From the NCBI GenBank assembly GCA_009602735.1, contig WELA01011400.1, forward strand, positions 66,962 to 89,695: a stretch of DNA of 22,734 nt, written 5' to 3'. The notes beneath the pieces were generated by a model. It saw only the letters and a list, made by a program, of their open reading frames with translations, was not told where the DNA came from and did no database searches. The position numbers and the translations under genes are program-made. Within the stretch, counting starts at the first letter, position 1; each line of letters begins with the position of its first letter. Positions 1 to 9,359 of this stretch are shown here, in pieces. This DNA comes from Mesotaenium endlicherianum. Taxonomy: Eukaryota; Streptophyta; Zygnematophyceae; Zygnematales; Mesotaeniaceae.

Positions 1-19
1 CCCCCCCCCCCCCCCCCCC
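1..19. repeat. poly-C tract at the window edge
   Basis: Nineteen consecutive C residues open the window. The tract lies on the 3' side of the SUN gene, probably in an intron. Homopolymers of this length are error-prone in sequencing and often end contigs, so its exact length should not be trusted. Confidence 0.9.
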
Positions 20-212
20 AGGGGTGCTCCTCGGCAGGCATGCATACATGCACACGAGGTGCTTGCAAGTAGCAACTGAGCTCATTCCCCACCCGTAGAT
101 CTGGCTACCCCCGATCTGCAGCATCCTACCACTACTTCTACTCGTGATGGGATCAGGGGGACAAGCTGCTGCAAGCGCACAAAGCCCTCCTCCGCCCTCC
201 CCGCCAGCTCAC
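20..212 (-). other. probable intron 3 of the SUN gene (start only)
   Basis: Read on the minus strand, this stretch begins with GTGAGC directly after the third exon, which fits a splice donor at 212-211. Without splicing, the frame would stop at once (TGA at 211-209). I find no convincing following exon: two possible CAG acceptors lead only to 5 or about 12 codons before a stop. The two C-terminal membrane segments expected in plant mid-SUN proteins are absent, so the rest of the gene should lie to the left of the window. Confidence 0.45.
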
Positions 213-3200
213 CTCAGCAGGGTGACGTGGGCCGTCAGAGTGGCCACCTGGGCCATGGCCTCCACTTGCACAGCTGCAATCTGCGCACCTAGCCTCTCCT
301 CCTGCAGCACCCCAACAGCCCGGGAAAAGTGGAAAGGGCACATGCTGTTAGACAAGCAGCTTACCAGGCTGCCTGCCGGCTGCACTGTGCAGGCAAGCTT
401 GTGCAGAGTCTGGAGGAGAAGAGCAGGTGCCCTGTTCCACGGCCCGCAGCCCCACGCGGCCCAAAAAAGCACCCCGCACGCTGAGAGGCAACCCCGTCAC
501 ACGATGCAGGCAGGGGAGGCTAAGCAGGGCAGGCTCATCGGATGTCAGGTGGGAGCGCCAGGGGAAAGCCTTGTCTGGGTGGACCTGCCAAGCTGCGGCG
601 GCGATGCGCACTCCTCCTCGAGCACAGCCCTGTGCGTCCCCCACACGCGTGGGGCGGAGGAGGAGGGCGGGAAAGGGGAAGAAAAGACGCGGAGGCCTTA
701 CCGGCAGAGGCAGAGGAGGAGGAGCGACGCACGTGCGCTCACGCACCTGAAGCTTCGTGGAGGCGGCCGCGCGGGCGGCGGCGGCCGTGAGGTTGTGCAC
801 GCGGGCCAGGAGCGTGTCCAGCTCCGCGTCGATCCCCGCGAGGCCCGCCTGGTGCTCGTGGTTGAGGTCCTCCAGGTAGCTGCCCAGCAGCGACTGGTTC
901 ACCTCCAGGGCCTTGATGCGGTTCATCAGCGTCTTCAGGATGAAGTCCCCGCCGCCCGAGCTGCGGCCGCCGATGGCTGTGGGAGTGGGAAGAGCAGCAG
1001 GAGCGGGGCTGCCTGCCAGCTGCAGGCCGGCCGTGCCGCCAGGCGTCGAGCCCGCGGGGCCGCCAGCTCCGCCCGCCGCCAGCTGCCCGCCTTGAGGTGC
1101 GGGCTCATCTCCCTTTTGGCCCCCGGCCCCAGCTCTTGGGCCGCCGTTACCATGCTCAAAGAAGGCGGACGGCTCCGTGAATGTCGCGGCAAACGCCGCT
1201 CCGGGCTCGAGGCCGTCGTTGGCACTCCTGCTGCTACCACTCGCTTCGGCTGGCGGCTTTGCGGCCGCCGGGGCCAGGGCAAGCCCAGCAGCAGCAGCAG
1301 GCTCTCTCGTCCCCTCAGAGGAGGAGGAGGAGAAGAAGGAGGACGAGGAGCCAGTGCTTGCCGGAGCTGCGCCCTCCTGCGGCCGCCCGCCTGCAGAGGC
1401 GTCAGTTCGTGGCCCTGGAACGTCGTCAAGCAGCGCTGCAGCTGTCCCCTTTCCAGCTGGCGCCGGCATGCTCGCAGCGGGGCTCTCGCCGGCGGGAGCG
1501 GCTGGAGCAGCAGCCGGATGGGGTGAGGGAAGCGCACCCCCCTCAGTCGCACCTGGCAGCGGAGGAGAAGACCCTCGCTGAGCAACTCCTCCACCATCCC
1601 CGCCAGCAGCAGCAGCAGCAGCAGCATCGGAAGCTGCAGCAGGAGCATCATCGGACGGTGCGTGGAGGCCGGCGGACCTCGCATGCACTGCTGGCTGCAC
1701 CACCTGCTGCTGCTGCTGCTGCAGCAGCGGTGGCGGCGGCGTCGGCGGCGGCGGCGGCTGCTTCTGCATGGTGGGGGGGGGCGGGGCGTGGGGCAGCGCG
1801 GCCTCGAGCTCCTCGCGGAGGGCCTCCAGCTCGTCCACGCCGTGCACGCGCACCAGGCTGAGCGTGCAGAAGAACTCGGCGCCGTGGTGGCTCAGCAGCC
1901 GCAGCTTCACGTAGCGCACGGGCTGCCCCCACGCGCCCCCGGGGGCCTCAATGGCGAAGCTCTGGGGCGTGCGAATGTTGAGCGCCGTAAAGGTGCCCAG
2001 CGAGACCCACCCCCTCCGGCCCCCTCCGGCCCCGCCCCCGCTCCCCCCGTGCTGCCCCCTCCCGCCCTGCTGTTGCTGTTTGCCCTGCTGCCCCTGCTGC
2101 CCCTCCTGCTCTTGCGGCGCTGCGGGGTCGTCGTTGCCGTCGTCGTCGTCGTCATCGTCGTCGTCGGGGGGGTACTGGCGCGCGCCGAGCACCTCGAAGT
2201 CGCGGATCATGGAGGAGTAGAACTCGTAGTTGGAGAGCACCACGGTGTCGATGCGCGCGAGCGCCTCCGACAGCTCAATCACCACGCGCTTGTCGTCGGC
2301 GCTGCACGGCGTGCGCATGTACTTGTCGCGGTCTTCGTCCAGCAGGGCGCCCGCGCTCTTTGCCTCGCGGTTCGCCTCCACCACCTTGGCGCCGTGGGCG
2401 GCGGCCGCGTAGTTGTACCGCACGCCGCCCTCGGTGCGGCGCCGGGGGGGGGGCGCGGACGGGGGAGGGGGGAGAGGGGGCGAGGGTGGTGCGGCTAATT
2501 CGCTGCTGCCGTTGTTGGTGACAGCGCTCGCCCCCAGCTGCTCGGCTATGTTCTTCCGGTATTCGTCAAGGCCCACATGGCGTGCTCTTAGTGGCCGTTC
2601 AGGTTCTATCGACCCTCCATCTGTCGGACCACTATAAGGGACCGCGGGCTCTCCCCCCCCGGCCTCCTCCTGCAGTGCCGCCGCATGATTGCTCCCGGGC
2701 ACTTCGTCCCCTTCAGGAAGCCCCTCCCCTACGCTGGGGATGCCAGGTCCGGGCAGGGTAGCAGCTGCTTCGTCGTCGGTGCAGAGAGCCTGAGGGCCAT
2801 GCAGCAGCCAAGGAAGGACCAACTGTGGATTCTCCTGCGGCGATGGAGACCATGTATGTGGCATGCCCACATGAGCTCGTGGACAGTGGCGTGGCAGAAG
2901 GCCCACGCTCGGAGAAGGAGGGGGGGACTTTCTCAAGCTGAAGTCCTGCTCTGCAGATCCGGGTGTGCCAGCACCCGGCAGGACAGCTGTCACGTCGTTC
3001 TCCCCTCGAGCTTGCTGGCTTTCGTCCTGAAGTGGCAGCGCCTCATTTGCAGCCCCAGGCTGCGAAGAAGCAGTGTCTGACGGCTCTGTCCCTCCCACTT
3101 CTGCAGTCGAACAGGATCGTGCTGTCGGTACATCGCAGGCGAAGGTGGCGGCCAACACATCCTCAGCCCCGAGCTGCTTGCCTTCGCCTGATTTTGAATT

Positions 3201-3573
3201 GGCGTGATTGGTCTGGGGGATCTCATGGGGGGAAGGCTTTCCTGGACCAGACAACGCGCTCGCCTCTAGCTTACCCGCTAAATAATTCAGCCTTTTCTCT
3301 TGTCCTCCATGACCGTTTAAAGTTCTTTCGACACCAGCGGCAAAACCTGCAAAAAGCTTGAGTTTTGTGAAGTCTGGGCAGATATTGCAGTTTCAGCAAA
3401 TTCAACGACGAACGGAAAGATAAGGTAAGGAAGATTTAGCATCTCATGAGGGGCTGTTTCTTACCGTTAGTGAAGCACTGGGTGAAACAAACCAACGCAA
3501 AACATGCAAGTACCCGCTGCCGATCACATCCACGCTCTCGAATGTTCTTCAGCAGAAAATTAGATGGCTTCAT
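213..3573 (-). CDS. mid-SUN domain protein (plant SUN3/4/5 type), spliced, 3' end off the window
   Basis: SUN proteins of this class sit in the ER and nuclear envelope of plants and help link or organise the nuclear membrane. The model is exon 1 3573-3465, exon 2 3346-747 and exon 3 301-213, giving about 930 residues before the left edge. Exon 1 gives a basic stretch and a short hydrophobic run (about residues 21-34, VLACFALVCFTQCF), a weak membrane anchor. A conserved GLDEY block precedes the SUN domain (about residues 346-539; blocks RYNYAAAAHGAK, DKYMRTPCS, VVIELSE, EFYSSMIRDFEVLG, VRYVKLRLLSHHGAEFFCTLS). A Pro/Ala/Gly/Gln-rich linker and a helical, probably coiled-coil segment (about 839-903, ILKTLMNRIKALEV) follow; exon 3 continues the helix. 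ATG 3573-3571 is preferred; an in-frame ATG at 3597-3595 is equally usable. The domain order matches Arabidopsis SUN3-like proteins as I know them. The C-terminal membrane pair is not in the window. Confidence 0.85.
302..746 (-). other. intron 2 of the SUN gene (445 bp, phase 0)
   Basis: The donor is CAG|GTGCGT at 747/746 and the acceptor is GTGCTGCAG|GAG at 302/301 (minus strand). Joining the two gives ...STKLQ followed by EERLGAQIAAVQVEAMAQV, a continuous helical segment. Read-through instead gives a proline/leucine/arginine-rich tail ending at 348, unlike any SUN protein. The intron is GC-rich, like the exons. Confidence 0.65.
1604..1624 (+). repeat. (CAG)7 microsatellite in the SUN linker
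   Basis: Seven perfect CAG units on the plus strand, read as GCT alanine codons in the minus-strand gene. Nearby imperfect GCA/GCC and GGC runs make up much of the linker at 1,000-1,840. Confidence 0.85.
1839..2420 (-). other. SUN domain coding segment
   Basis: This is the part of exon 2 that encodes the SUN beta-sandwich. Its order of conserved blocks is that of plant mid-SUN proteins. The domain is interrupted by a low-complexity insert of about 50 residues at 2015-2165, between ARQYPPD and GWVSLGTFTALN. Relatives have only a few residues at that point. Confidence 0.85.
2015..2165 (-). repeat. in-frame low-complexity insertion inside the SUN domain
   Basis: GAC/GAT-rich repeats encode nine or more Asp, followed by Gln/Gly-rich and Gly-rich stretches. 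The segment contains no GT dinucleotide on the coding strand before the GGGTGGGTC that resumes the conserved domain, so it cannot be removed as an ordinary GT-AG intron. It appears to be translated. It probably grew by slippage of triplet repeats in a surface loop. Confidence 0.7.
3347..3464 (-). other. intron 1 of the SUN gene (118 bp, phase 1)
   Basis: On the minus strand it starts GTAAGAAA and ends CTTTTTGCAG, with pyrimidine-rich sequence between. The codon split fits exactly: exon 1 ends on one G and exon 2 supplies GT, making a Gly codon that enters the long SUN frame. That frame has no ATG upstream of the SUN region, only a TTG at 3254-3252 and a stop at 3392-3390. A 5' exon is therefore needed, and this one supplies it. 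Confidence 0.7.
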
Positions 3574-3597
3574 GGGCCGTCGCAAGCATTCCAGCAT

Positions 3598-5060
3598 TGC
3601 TGAGTACCATGCCCATCGCAACAGTTACTTTCTGCACATTGTTACGACGACATGGCCATATCAACTCACGCAAACATGCCTTCCTATGCCCGGTGCCCTA
3701 GCTATCAGGGACTGCACGCGAAAAAAGTTGGCGAAAGTAGTCCTGCACAGTCCTGCACCACACAGCGATCAACTCCCGATCGTTTTGGCTGGTCTTGGCC
3801 AGTCTTGGCCATGTTCTGGCGATTCACCGACTTGCGTCGTGCCCAGTCGTGCCTACGCACAGCCTACGCGCAACGGACCTGATTGGACCCGGTCTACATA
3901 GGTCGACGCGAAAGCCGTTGTAGGAGTGGTCAACGCCCGTCTTCATTCAGTGAGAAATGTGGGTGATTCTTAAAATTCTACCATATTATACTTCGAGCTC
4001 TCTAGCTGCCAAAGTCCATCCCATGCCGCCATACTATTTGATGACCAAAGCTAGAGGCAATTAGAAGCAGCACATCGTCATTTCGAGTGTCTTTTTTTTT
4101 TTTTTTTTTGAATATTTAATGCGCAATCTATTTTACCTTTGCAAGTGTATCATCAACTTCAAGGTTCTATTGCAACACCACCTTCCATAACCTCATTGAA
4201 CTCAAGATTCTGCTTTATGCCACCAATTTCTATTTGGAACACAAGATGTGAGCATGTCACTTTGAGAATAAGCCTAAGATTGGCACACCTCTTGTTTGAA
4301 AGTCTGCTCTATATGCAGAATGTGTGAACGCATGTGTCTAAGATTTAAACATCCAGATGTAGATACTCACGAGTTTTGCTATATACCCTGTACTTTCCAC
4401 CCGTTTTGTATGCGCGCAATAATCAATGCAGATCTCATTAAAACTCCTCTATACTATAAATGTCTCAAGTTTTTCAGCGTTGTCATTTTCAATTTATTGA
4501 ATTGATCCCACGAGTATTCGTGGGGCAAAGTCTGAAGCTTGCATAAGAAATTGTAGAATACCAAATGGGAAAAGAACCGCCACCCTCTTTCTCGTATGCG
4601 TTGATTAAAGCTTTGTCTTGCAGTAGTATTTTTCAATAGTGCTCTAACTTCATGTATCTTGTATTGATGAGGTATTCCATATGTACTGCATCACACCATC
4701 TTGGCGTGTTTACACATTGACACTCTCCTTATTGGCTTAGCTTACATCAACGTGTGACATGGCGTCAAAGTCACTTCAAAGTAAGTTTTGCACGTCTATA
4801 TATTTCTTCAGATGAAACCATAAGTGTTTGTAAGTCATTTTTTAGCATTTATGCTCGTAAATGGCCACTATAGTGTTCTTCCAAATCCCACATGATTGCT
4901 CTTGAGACATAAGTAGAATTTAATATCTTGCACCGTTGTGAATTCCACAATCTTCGCGCTCAAAGTAAAGGGCAATTCTCACGCTTCACCTTTCCATTAA
5001 TATACTACGTGTTGAGATTGATTTTATTGTTTAAAGTGCTTTTTAAGTCGTTGAAATCAA
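3598..5060. other. upstream region of the SUN gene and AT-rich intergenic DNA
   Basis: The part at 3,640-3,960 is mixed in composition and holds short tandem words (GTCCTGCACAGTCCTGCACC near 3,741; TTGGCCAGTCTTGGCCATG near 3,796). It probably includes the SUN promoter and 5' UTR, but I see no convincing TATA box or initiator. From about 4,000 the sequence is AT-rich with only short, unconvincing frames. A T18 tract lies at 4,092-4,109. No gene, RNA gene or recognisable element found. Confidence 0.5.
4092..4109. repeat. T18 homopolymer
   Basis: Eighteen consecutive T residues. This could be the poly(A) tail of an old minus-strand retroposon lying to its right. I find no Pol III A/B boxes, no reverse-transcriptase remnant and no target duplication around it, so a simple homopolymer is the safer call. 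Confidence 0.8.
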
Positions 5061-5198
5061 TCACAGCCAACCCCCCTCTTTTCTTCTGAAATTCGTATGT
5101 TGCTCAATCTCCTCGCGAAGGCGCTTTAGTGGACTCTTTGGTCCAATCTCGATCGCGACGTTAGCGCCCACTGTTGATGCAGGTGGCGAGTTAATCAT
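5061..5198 (-). CDS. small ORF of 45 codons, unknown, possible exon
   Basis: An ATG at 5198-5196 opens 45 codons ending in TGA at 5063-5061. It includes the stretch NVAIEIGPKSPLKRLREEIE. The segment is clearly richer in G+C than the DNA on either side, and the product is a charged, helix-like peptide. A CAG at about 5,172 (CATCAACAG, minus strand) could instead be a 3' splice site, making this the last exon of a longer gene, but I see no upstream exon. I do not recognise the sequence. It could equally be the edge of a decayed mobile element. Confidence 0.2.
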   Translation of the reverse strand: MINSPPASTVGANVAIEIGPKSPLKRLREEIEQHTNFRRKEGGWL

Positions 5199-5757
5199 AT
5201 GCCCATGGAATTCCTCGTATCAGGCTTGTTACGTGTATGCTCACTTAGTGTGAAATTTTAATGCAACAAATTTCAGCAGGACCAAAGATTTGACGTATTG
5301 ATACGTCATATTCGTAGATATGATTTTGCTAGGCTAATAAGTTTTAAACAATTTCAAAAGGTGTTTATAGTAGTTAGTCAACAATGAAGCAATTATGGGA
5401 CGTCTCGAGCAAATTACGCTTCTACTCTTCAAAGGCTTAATATGAACAAGAAATACCCTCGTAGTTTTTATATATCTGAGGATACCCTCTACACACATTT
5501 TCCTAGTCATCGCATATCCACCTCTTGGAATTTTTGTACCATCCTTTCTCAGGCAAGTACTAGTTTGAGACCCTCCTTTTTCTGCTTTTACGTGCACATT
5601 TTAGATCTCAGAATTGAAAGACACATTAATCCACCAAATTTTGTGTCTGCCATGTTAGAAGTATCTAAGGATCGGGTTGCCATGCTACTTTCAATCTAAA
5701 GTCAAAGGCATAAGCATTTTTCTCTGCTGTCGCGCTTGTGATAAAAAACACAACCAT
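5199..5757. other. AT-rich spacer
   Basis: No coding frame worth calling, no repeat shared with the rest of the window and no RNA gene recognised. The missing third of R copy 1 would be expected here if that copy were complete, but no similarity to it can be seen. Confidence 0.5.
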
Positions 5758-6628
5758 CTTCAGACATACCTTTCAACGATGAACTAAGTGATGACATTCT
5801 CAAATGGCAACGGACGCGTCTTGACGAGACCTTTCGGAAATGTCCTAGTACACTTAATTTGGTGCACATACGAAGAAGCCATGTTAATTTTTGTGAAAGC
5901 TGGTCATAATAATGAACCAAAAGTGCACCATATGACTTCCAAGAGAAATCCGACTCTAAAGCCTACTGTCCAGAATGAGGGACCACCAGATCCCAACCTG
6001 CTATGTACCTAGTGACCACCTGGTTGACGACGGCGCAAGGTGCACCGTTTTGTGGGAAACTCGTTAAGTTGAGACCCACAGATCTAAGTATAACGACCAT
6101 ATTAATTGGTCGGTTGACTGAAGTCCTAACTGTTCGGTTGACTGACGACGGCTCCGCCTACCCGAGAATTAATTACACTGGCAGGACATCGGTTTATCGA
6201 ATCTCAGTCAACCTCCCAACTTTCAGTATACTACAGATCGGTCACATATGCCAATTTACAAATAATCATCCAAATAAATATATCTATACTATGCGTACCA
6301 AGTCCAAGTAGACTGACTAATATTATGCGAGCTTACTATATATTAACTTACTTATAGTATGTCTTATATGTAAAATGATATATAAATCTCACCAAAGTAA
6401 AGTATGATACAGAAGTCACCCTGTTGACCTTTTCAACAAAGTCAGCAAACTAAACTATAATACAAAAATCATCCTGCTGACCTTTTCGACAAAGTAAGGA
6501 AACTTGCGTTATATCGATACACATTCATTTTGATGAACTCGCACATGTGAGTATATTGATATATTCCTCAATTAATGATATATGTGTATGTGCAATTAAT
6601 TAAATAAATAATGAATTGATTCATTACA
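5758..6628 (+). mobile_element. R repeat, copy 1 (probable truncated LTR)
   Basis: About 0.87 kb closely similar to R copy 2 and, in inverted orientation, to R copy 3. Shared landmarks include CGTCTTGACGAGACC, GAAAGCTGGTC, TATGTACCTAGTGACCACC, ATAACGACCATATTAATTGG and the terminal AATGAATTGATTCATTAC. The first roughly 450 bp present in copies 2 and 3 are missing. On the minus strand its end reads TGTAATGAATC, compatible with the TG start of an LTR whose sense strand is minus. It contains a 53-bp tandem duplication absent from copy 2. Confidence 0.65.
6398..6503 (+). repeat. 53-bp tandem duplication inside R copy 1
   Basis: Two diverged units (about 6,398-6,450 and 6,451-6,503) share TACA-AA-TCA-CCTG-TGACCTTTTC-ACAAAGT and are offset by 53 bp. 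R copy 2 has one unit at the matching place (about 13,300-13,350), so the duplication is private to copy 1 or was lost from copy 2. Confidence 0.6.
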
Positions 6629-6739
6629 GAGAAGGAGAAGCAAGCCTGATACGCAGAGTTGCTGCGTTGGGCATTTACATTCACATGGTACAACCATCCA
6701 CCACTGGAACGTGGGGAAGGGCAAAACCTACATCCAAAT

Positions 6740-7277
6740 AACCAGCCATTTCAGAACAGGAACTCATGGATTTGAGAAGAGCAGTGCAGCGCCTCTTTTA
6801 AAAAAAAGCTGTGCGCAATAGGATGGCAAAGTGGCAAAATCAACACTTTGCAATCGTGGTCTGGACAGTCACACCACCGCCAGGAGAAGCATTTGGCATG
6901 ACCGCAACTCGCATGGCAACTGTGGAGCAACAATGGGGATGGAGGATCAACCCGAGACCTGCCAACGTTGACCAGGCTGGTTAGCCAGCAGCCAACATCC
7001 GCCCTCAACTTGAAGAAGGGGAACGGGCATCAATTCGACAGCAGAAGATGAGCGACGATTCTTGCGACAGCCAGTCAAGAGGCGGCTGAAGTACACCTCC
7101 CAGCAGGAGAAGCGCCGACCTCCAGGGAAAGGTAAATGGCCAAAAGGAAAGGCTACAGAGCCTAAGCCACAGGAGGAGCAAGCTAAGAAACCTGTCACTC
7201 CACCACCAAGCAACCAGGCTAAAAAGTCGGAGGGTAAGGATGAAGGTGAGAAACCTCCTCCTGCACCCAAAGAGTAG
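6740..7277 (+). pseudogene. element A: gag C-terminal remnant
   Basis: Broken frames encode a Lys/Pro/Gln-rich basic tail (YTSQQEKRRPPGKGK, then a PPPSNQAKK-type stretch). Element B has a matching segment (ITSQQEMRRPQGKGKGPKG). No CCHC zinc knuckle is visible. The role as a nucleic-acid-binding Gag tail is inferred from position before RT and from composition. The longest clean stretch is 7,062-7,277, which opens with TTG, not ATG. The N-terminal part of Gag is absent. Confidence 0.5.
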
Positions 7278-7289
7278 CAATAATTGTAT

Positions 7290-8170
7290 GTTTTTACAGA
7301 AGCAACTTGAAACGGAAACGTTTACCATTGGAAAAATGGTGTCTCCCAACGAAAGGCACAAGTAAAAAGGCTGCTGAAAAAACACCGAAAGGCGTTCGAT
7401 TTCACTAAAGAAAAGATTGGCAAAACCACTGTCAGCTTGTGTGAAATCGCCCCGGACTACTGAAAATCCCATCGGACTTGGGCCGCATAAGCTCAGCCAG
7501 ACATAGTGGGATGTGTGGAGAAAACTTGCTAGGAGCTGTATAAGCTTGGTATGATTGAAAAATCAACTTCAGTACATGGGGCTCCCACAATAGTAGTCAC
7601 AAAGAAGCATGAGGCTGGCATTTACACTGCCACCCGCATGTGTGGTGATTACAGTCGACTAAATCTCAACATAGAGCCAGATAGTTATGTGATGCCTACA
7701 TCAAAGCGGATCTTTGCTATTGCAACCACCGGGAAGGTGTTCAACATCATTGATCTGCGCCAAGGTTTCAACGAGATCCCTATAAAAATCGAAGATCGAG
7801 GTAAGACTGCTTTCTGGGCTCAAAGAGAAGTATGGCAATAGACAGTGATGCCTTTTGGGCTGAAAAATGCCCCTGCTATTTTTTGAAAGACCATGGATAA
7901 GGTGCTGCAGGGATTAGACTTTGCAAAACCATACATCGATGATGTTGTGGTGTTTAGTGAGTCGGTCGAGCAGCACCTGAAACACTTGGAACAAGAGTTT
8001 TTGCGCCTGGAGAAATTCCAGATGATGCTGCTTCCTGGAAAGTGCAGAATCTTTGAGGCGCACGTGCCTTACTTAGGGCATGAGATTGGGAACAATGCTA
8101 TGTTCCCTCAGGCTGTAAAACTGAGGCTATCTACAAGATACCTGCACCCGCGAAGTGAAGGATTATAGCA
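7290..8170 (+). pseudogene. element A: reverse transcriptase domain, two internal stops
   Basis: The frame from 7,551 to 8,168 encodes a Ty3-type RT: MCGDYSRLN, the DLRQGFNEIPI palm block, MPFGLKNAPAIF and the catalytic box YIDDVVVFS at 7,932-7,943, with both aspartates kept. The pre-RT region (about 7,290-7,550) aligns with element B but is frameshifted. Two in-frame stops interrupt the domain: TAG at 7,839-7,841, where related elements have Trp, and TGA at 7,884-7,886. A frameshift near 8,160 separates RT from the connection and RNase H. Confidence 0.85.
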
Positions 8171-8229
8171 AGATTGCTATACCCTTGACAGAAATCCTAA
8201 AAAAGGATGTGTCCTTTGTGTGAACATAC

Positions 8230-8712
8230 GTCCAAGAAAAAGCCATGAGCAGGCTGAAGGAGAGGCTGGTTATTGCCCCAGTCTTGCGCACGCAAGATTA
8301 CTCCAAGCCGTTCAACCTACACACAGACTGGAGTCTTGTGGGGATTGGAGCAATGCTCAACCAGGCCGAAAGTCCTAGGAAGAGTACGTGATTGCCTACG
8401 CTTCACGTTCTAACAATAGAGCAGAGAGCAACTACTCATCCTATGCAGGGGAGTTGCTGGCGGTGGTTTGGGGCGTCGCACATTTCAGAGAGTATCTGTG
8501 GGGAAGACCCTTCACGCTGATCACCGATCACTCGACATTAATCTAGCTAATAAAGAACCGAGACCTCACTAGTAACTTAGCTTGCTGGGTTCTCAAGCTG
8601 CAGGAGTATCAGATGACGGTGGTGCACCAAGAAGGTGTGCTGAACAACGACGTTGATGGTCTTAGTAGGAATCTTGACCCATCTTCTGACGACACAACAG
8701 GAGCTCGATAAG
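8230..8712 (+). pseudogene. element A: RNase H domain, broken
   Basis: Pieces in more than one frame read DYSKPFNLHTDWS, GIGAML, YASRSNNRAE, YSSYAGELLAVVWG and FTLITDHSTLI, the usual Ty3 RNase H order with Asp (TDWS), Glu (GELLAV) and Asp (TDH) ligands kept. A TAG at 8,544-8,546 replaces the Trp found at this place in element B (LIWLMK). A frameshift falls near 8,380. The tail LNNDVDGLSRN ends the domain. Confidence 0.8.
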
Positions 8713-8737
8713 ACAAAGACGCAAGCACCCAGTAGAG

Positions 8738-9358
8738 ATGGCAGCTCGTCTAGCCAAAATGGCTGGCATGGCAGATTCAGGTGAAGCTGAGTCTCCACCT
8801 CTATTTAGTCCAAAGATCTGGAAGGATCAAGCAAACATGCACTGGCTGAAGACAAGAGTCCACCTGGAGGGACTATCTCTGGAAATGAGAGACCAGGTGA
8901 GCCATCGAGCAAAATGGTTTTGCTGGAAACGTAATAAATTCTTCAAAATTGAAAAAAAGGCCAGGAAAAATTGGTGCAAAAATCCACCAAGAGACGAGCT
9001 CTCGTGCAGGAAATGCATGAAAACAATGGAAACTATGGTGCCAAGAACACTTCCACTCTGTTGGAGCTGTCTTTCTGGTGGAGGGGCATGAAGCAGCAGT
9101 TGGAAGATGTGATCAAGGCTTGTCAAAGCTGACCGCGTCAAGGCTGGTTTTACACAATAGCACCCGCACTTGCAATCGCTACCGATCATGGGCCTAGGCT
9201 ACCTTTGGAGTTGCGACCTTGCAGGTGAGCTGCTACTGTCCAAGCGAGGTAACAAGTATATTATGGTCATGATCAAGCATTTCTCTGAGTGAATGAGGTC
9301 GTTCCTCTCACTATTGAGGAGAATTTGGGAATTGCAAAAGCACTTCTCAACAGCGTAA
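8738..9358 (+). pseudogene. element A: integrase N-terminal part, interrupted by R copy 3
   Basis: A linker (AARLAKMAGMADSGEAESPP) leads into the zinc-binding region: EMHENNGNYGAKN, WWRGMKQQLEDV, then ACQS followed by a stop. The second zinc His is Asn here (element B keeps HENIGH), and the Cys pair is broken by a stop and a small deletion. The reading stops at ALLNSVIV, where R copy 3 is inserted. It resumes on the far side with VIVRHGAPVEVLTDQ. Confidence 0.75.
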
Positions 9359-9359
9359 T

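Noticed and set aside
144..1526. 460-codon open frame on the plus strand
   Set aside because: It is a shadow of the GC-rich minus-strand SUN exon. Its product is Arg/Ala/Gly-rich with no domain, whereas the minus strand shows a clear conserved SUN protein.
2015..2165. The SUN insert as an unspliced intron
   Set aside because: No GT donor lies within the insert on the coding strand, and the frame is open throughout.
1662..2498. 278-codon plus-strand frame opposite the SUN domain
   Set aside because: Leu/Val/Arg runs arise from the complement of Asp and Gly triplet repeats. No independent support.
4092..4300. T18 tract as the tail of a SINE or processed pseudogene
   Set aside because: No Pol III promoter boxes, no recognisable parent gene and no target duplication seen.
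4139..4505. Short plus-strand frames as small genes
   Set aside because: AT-rich DNA with no conserved look, no splice context and no supporting homology.
6003..6311. 102-codon frame within R copy 1
   Set aside because: The same DNA in copies 2 and 3 does not keep the frame; R appears non-coding.
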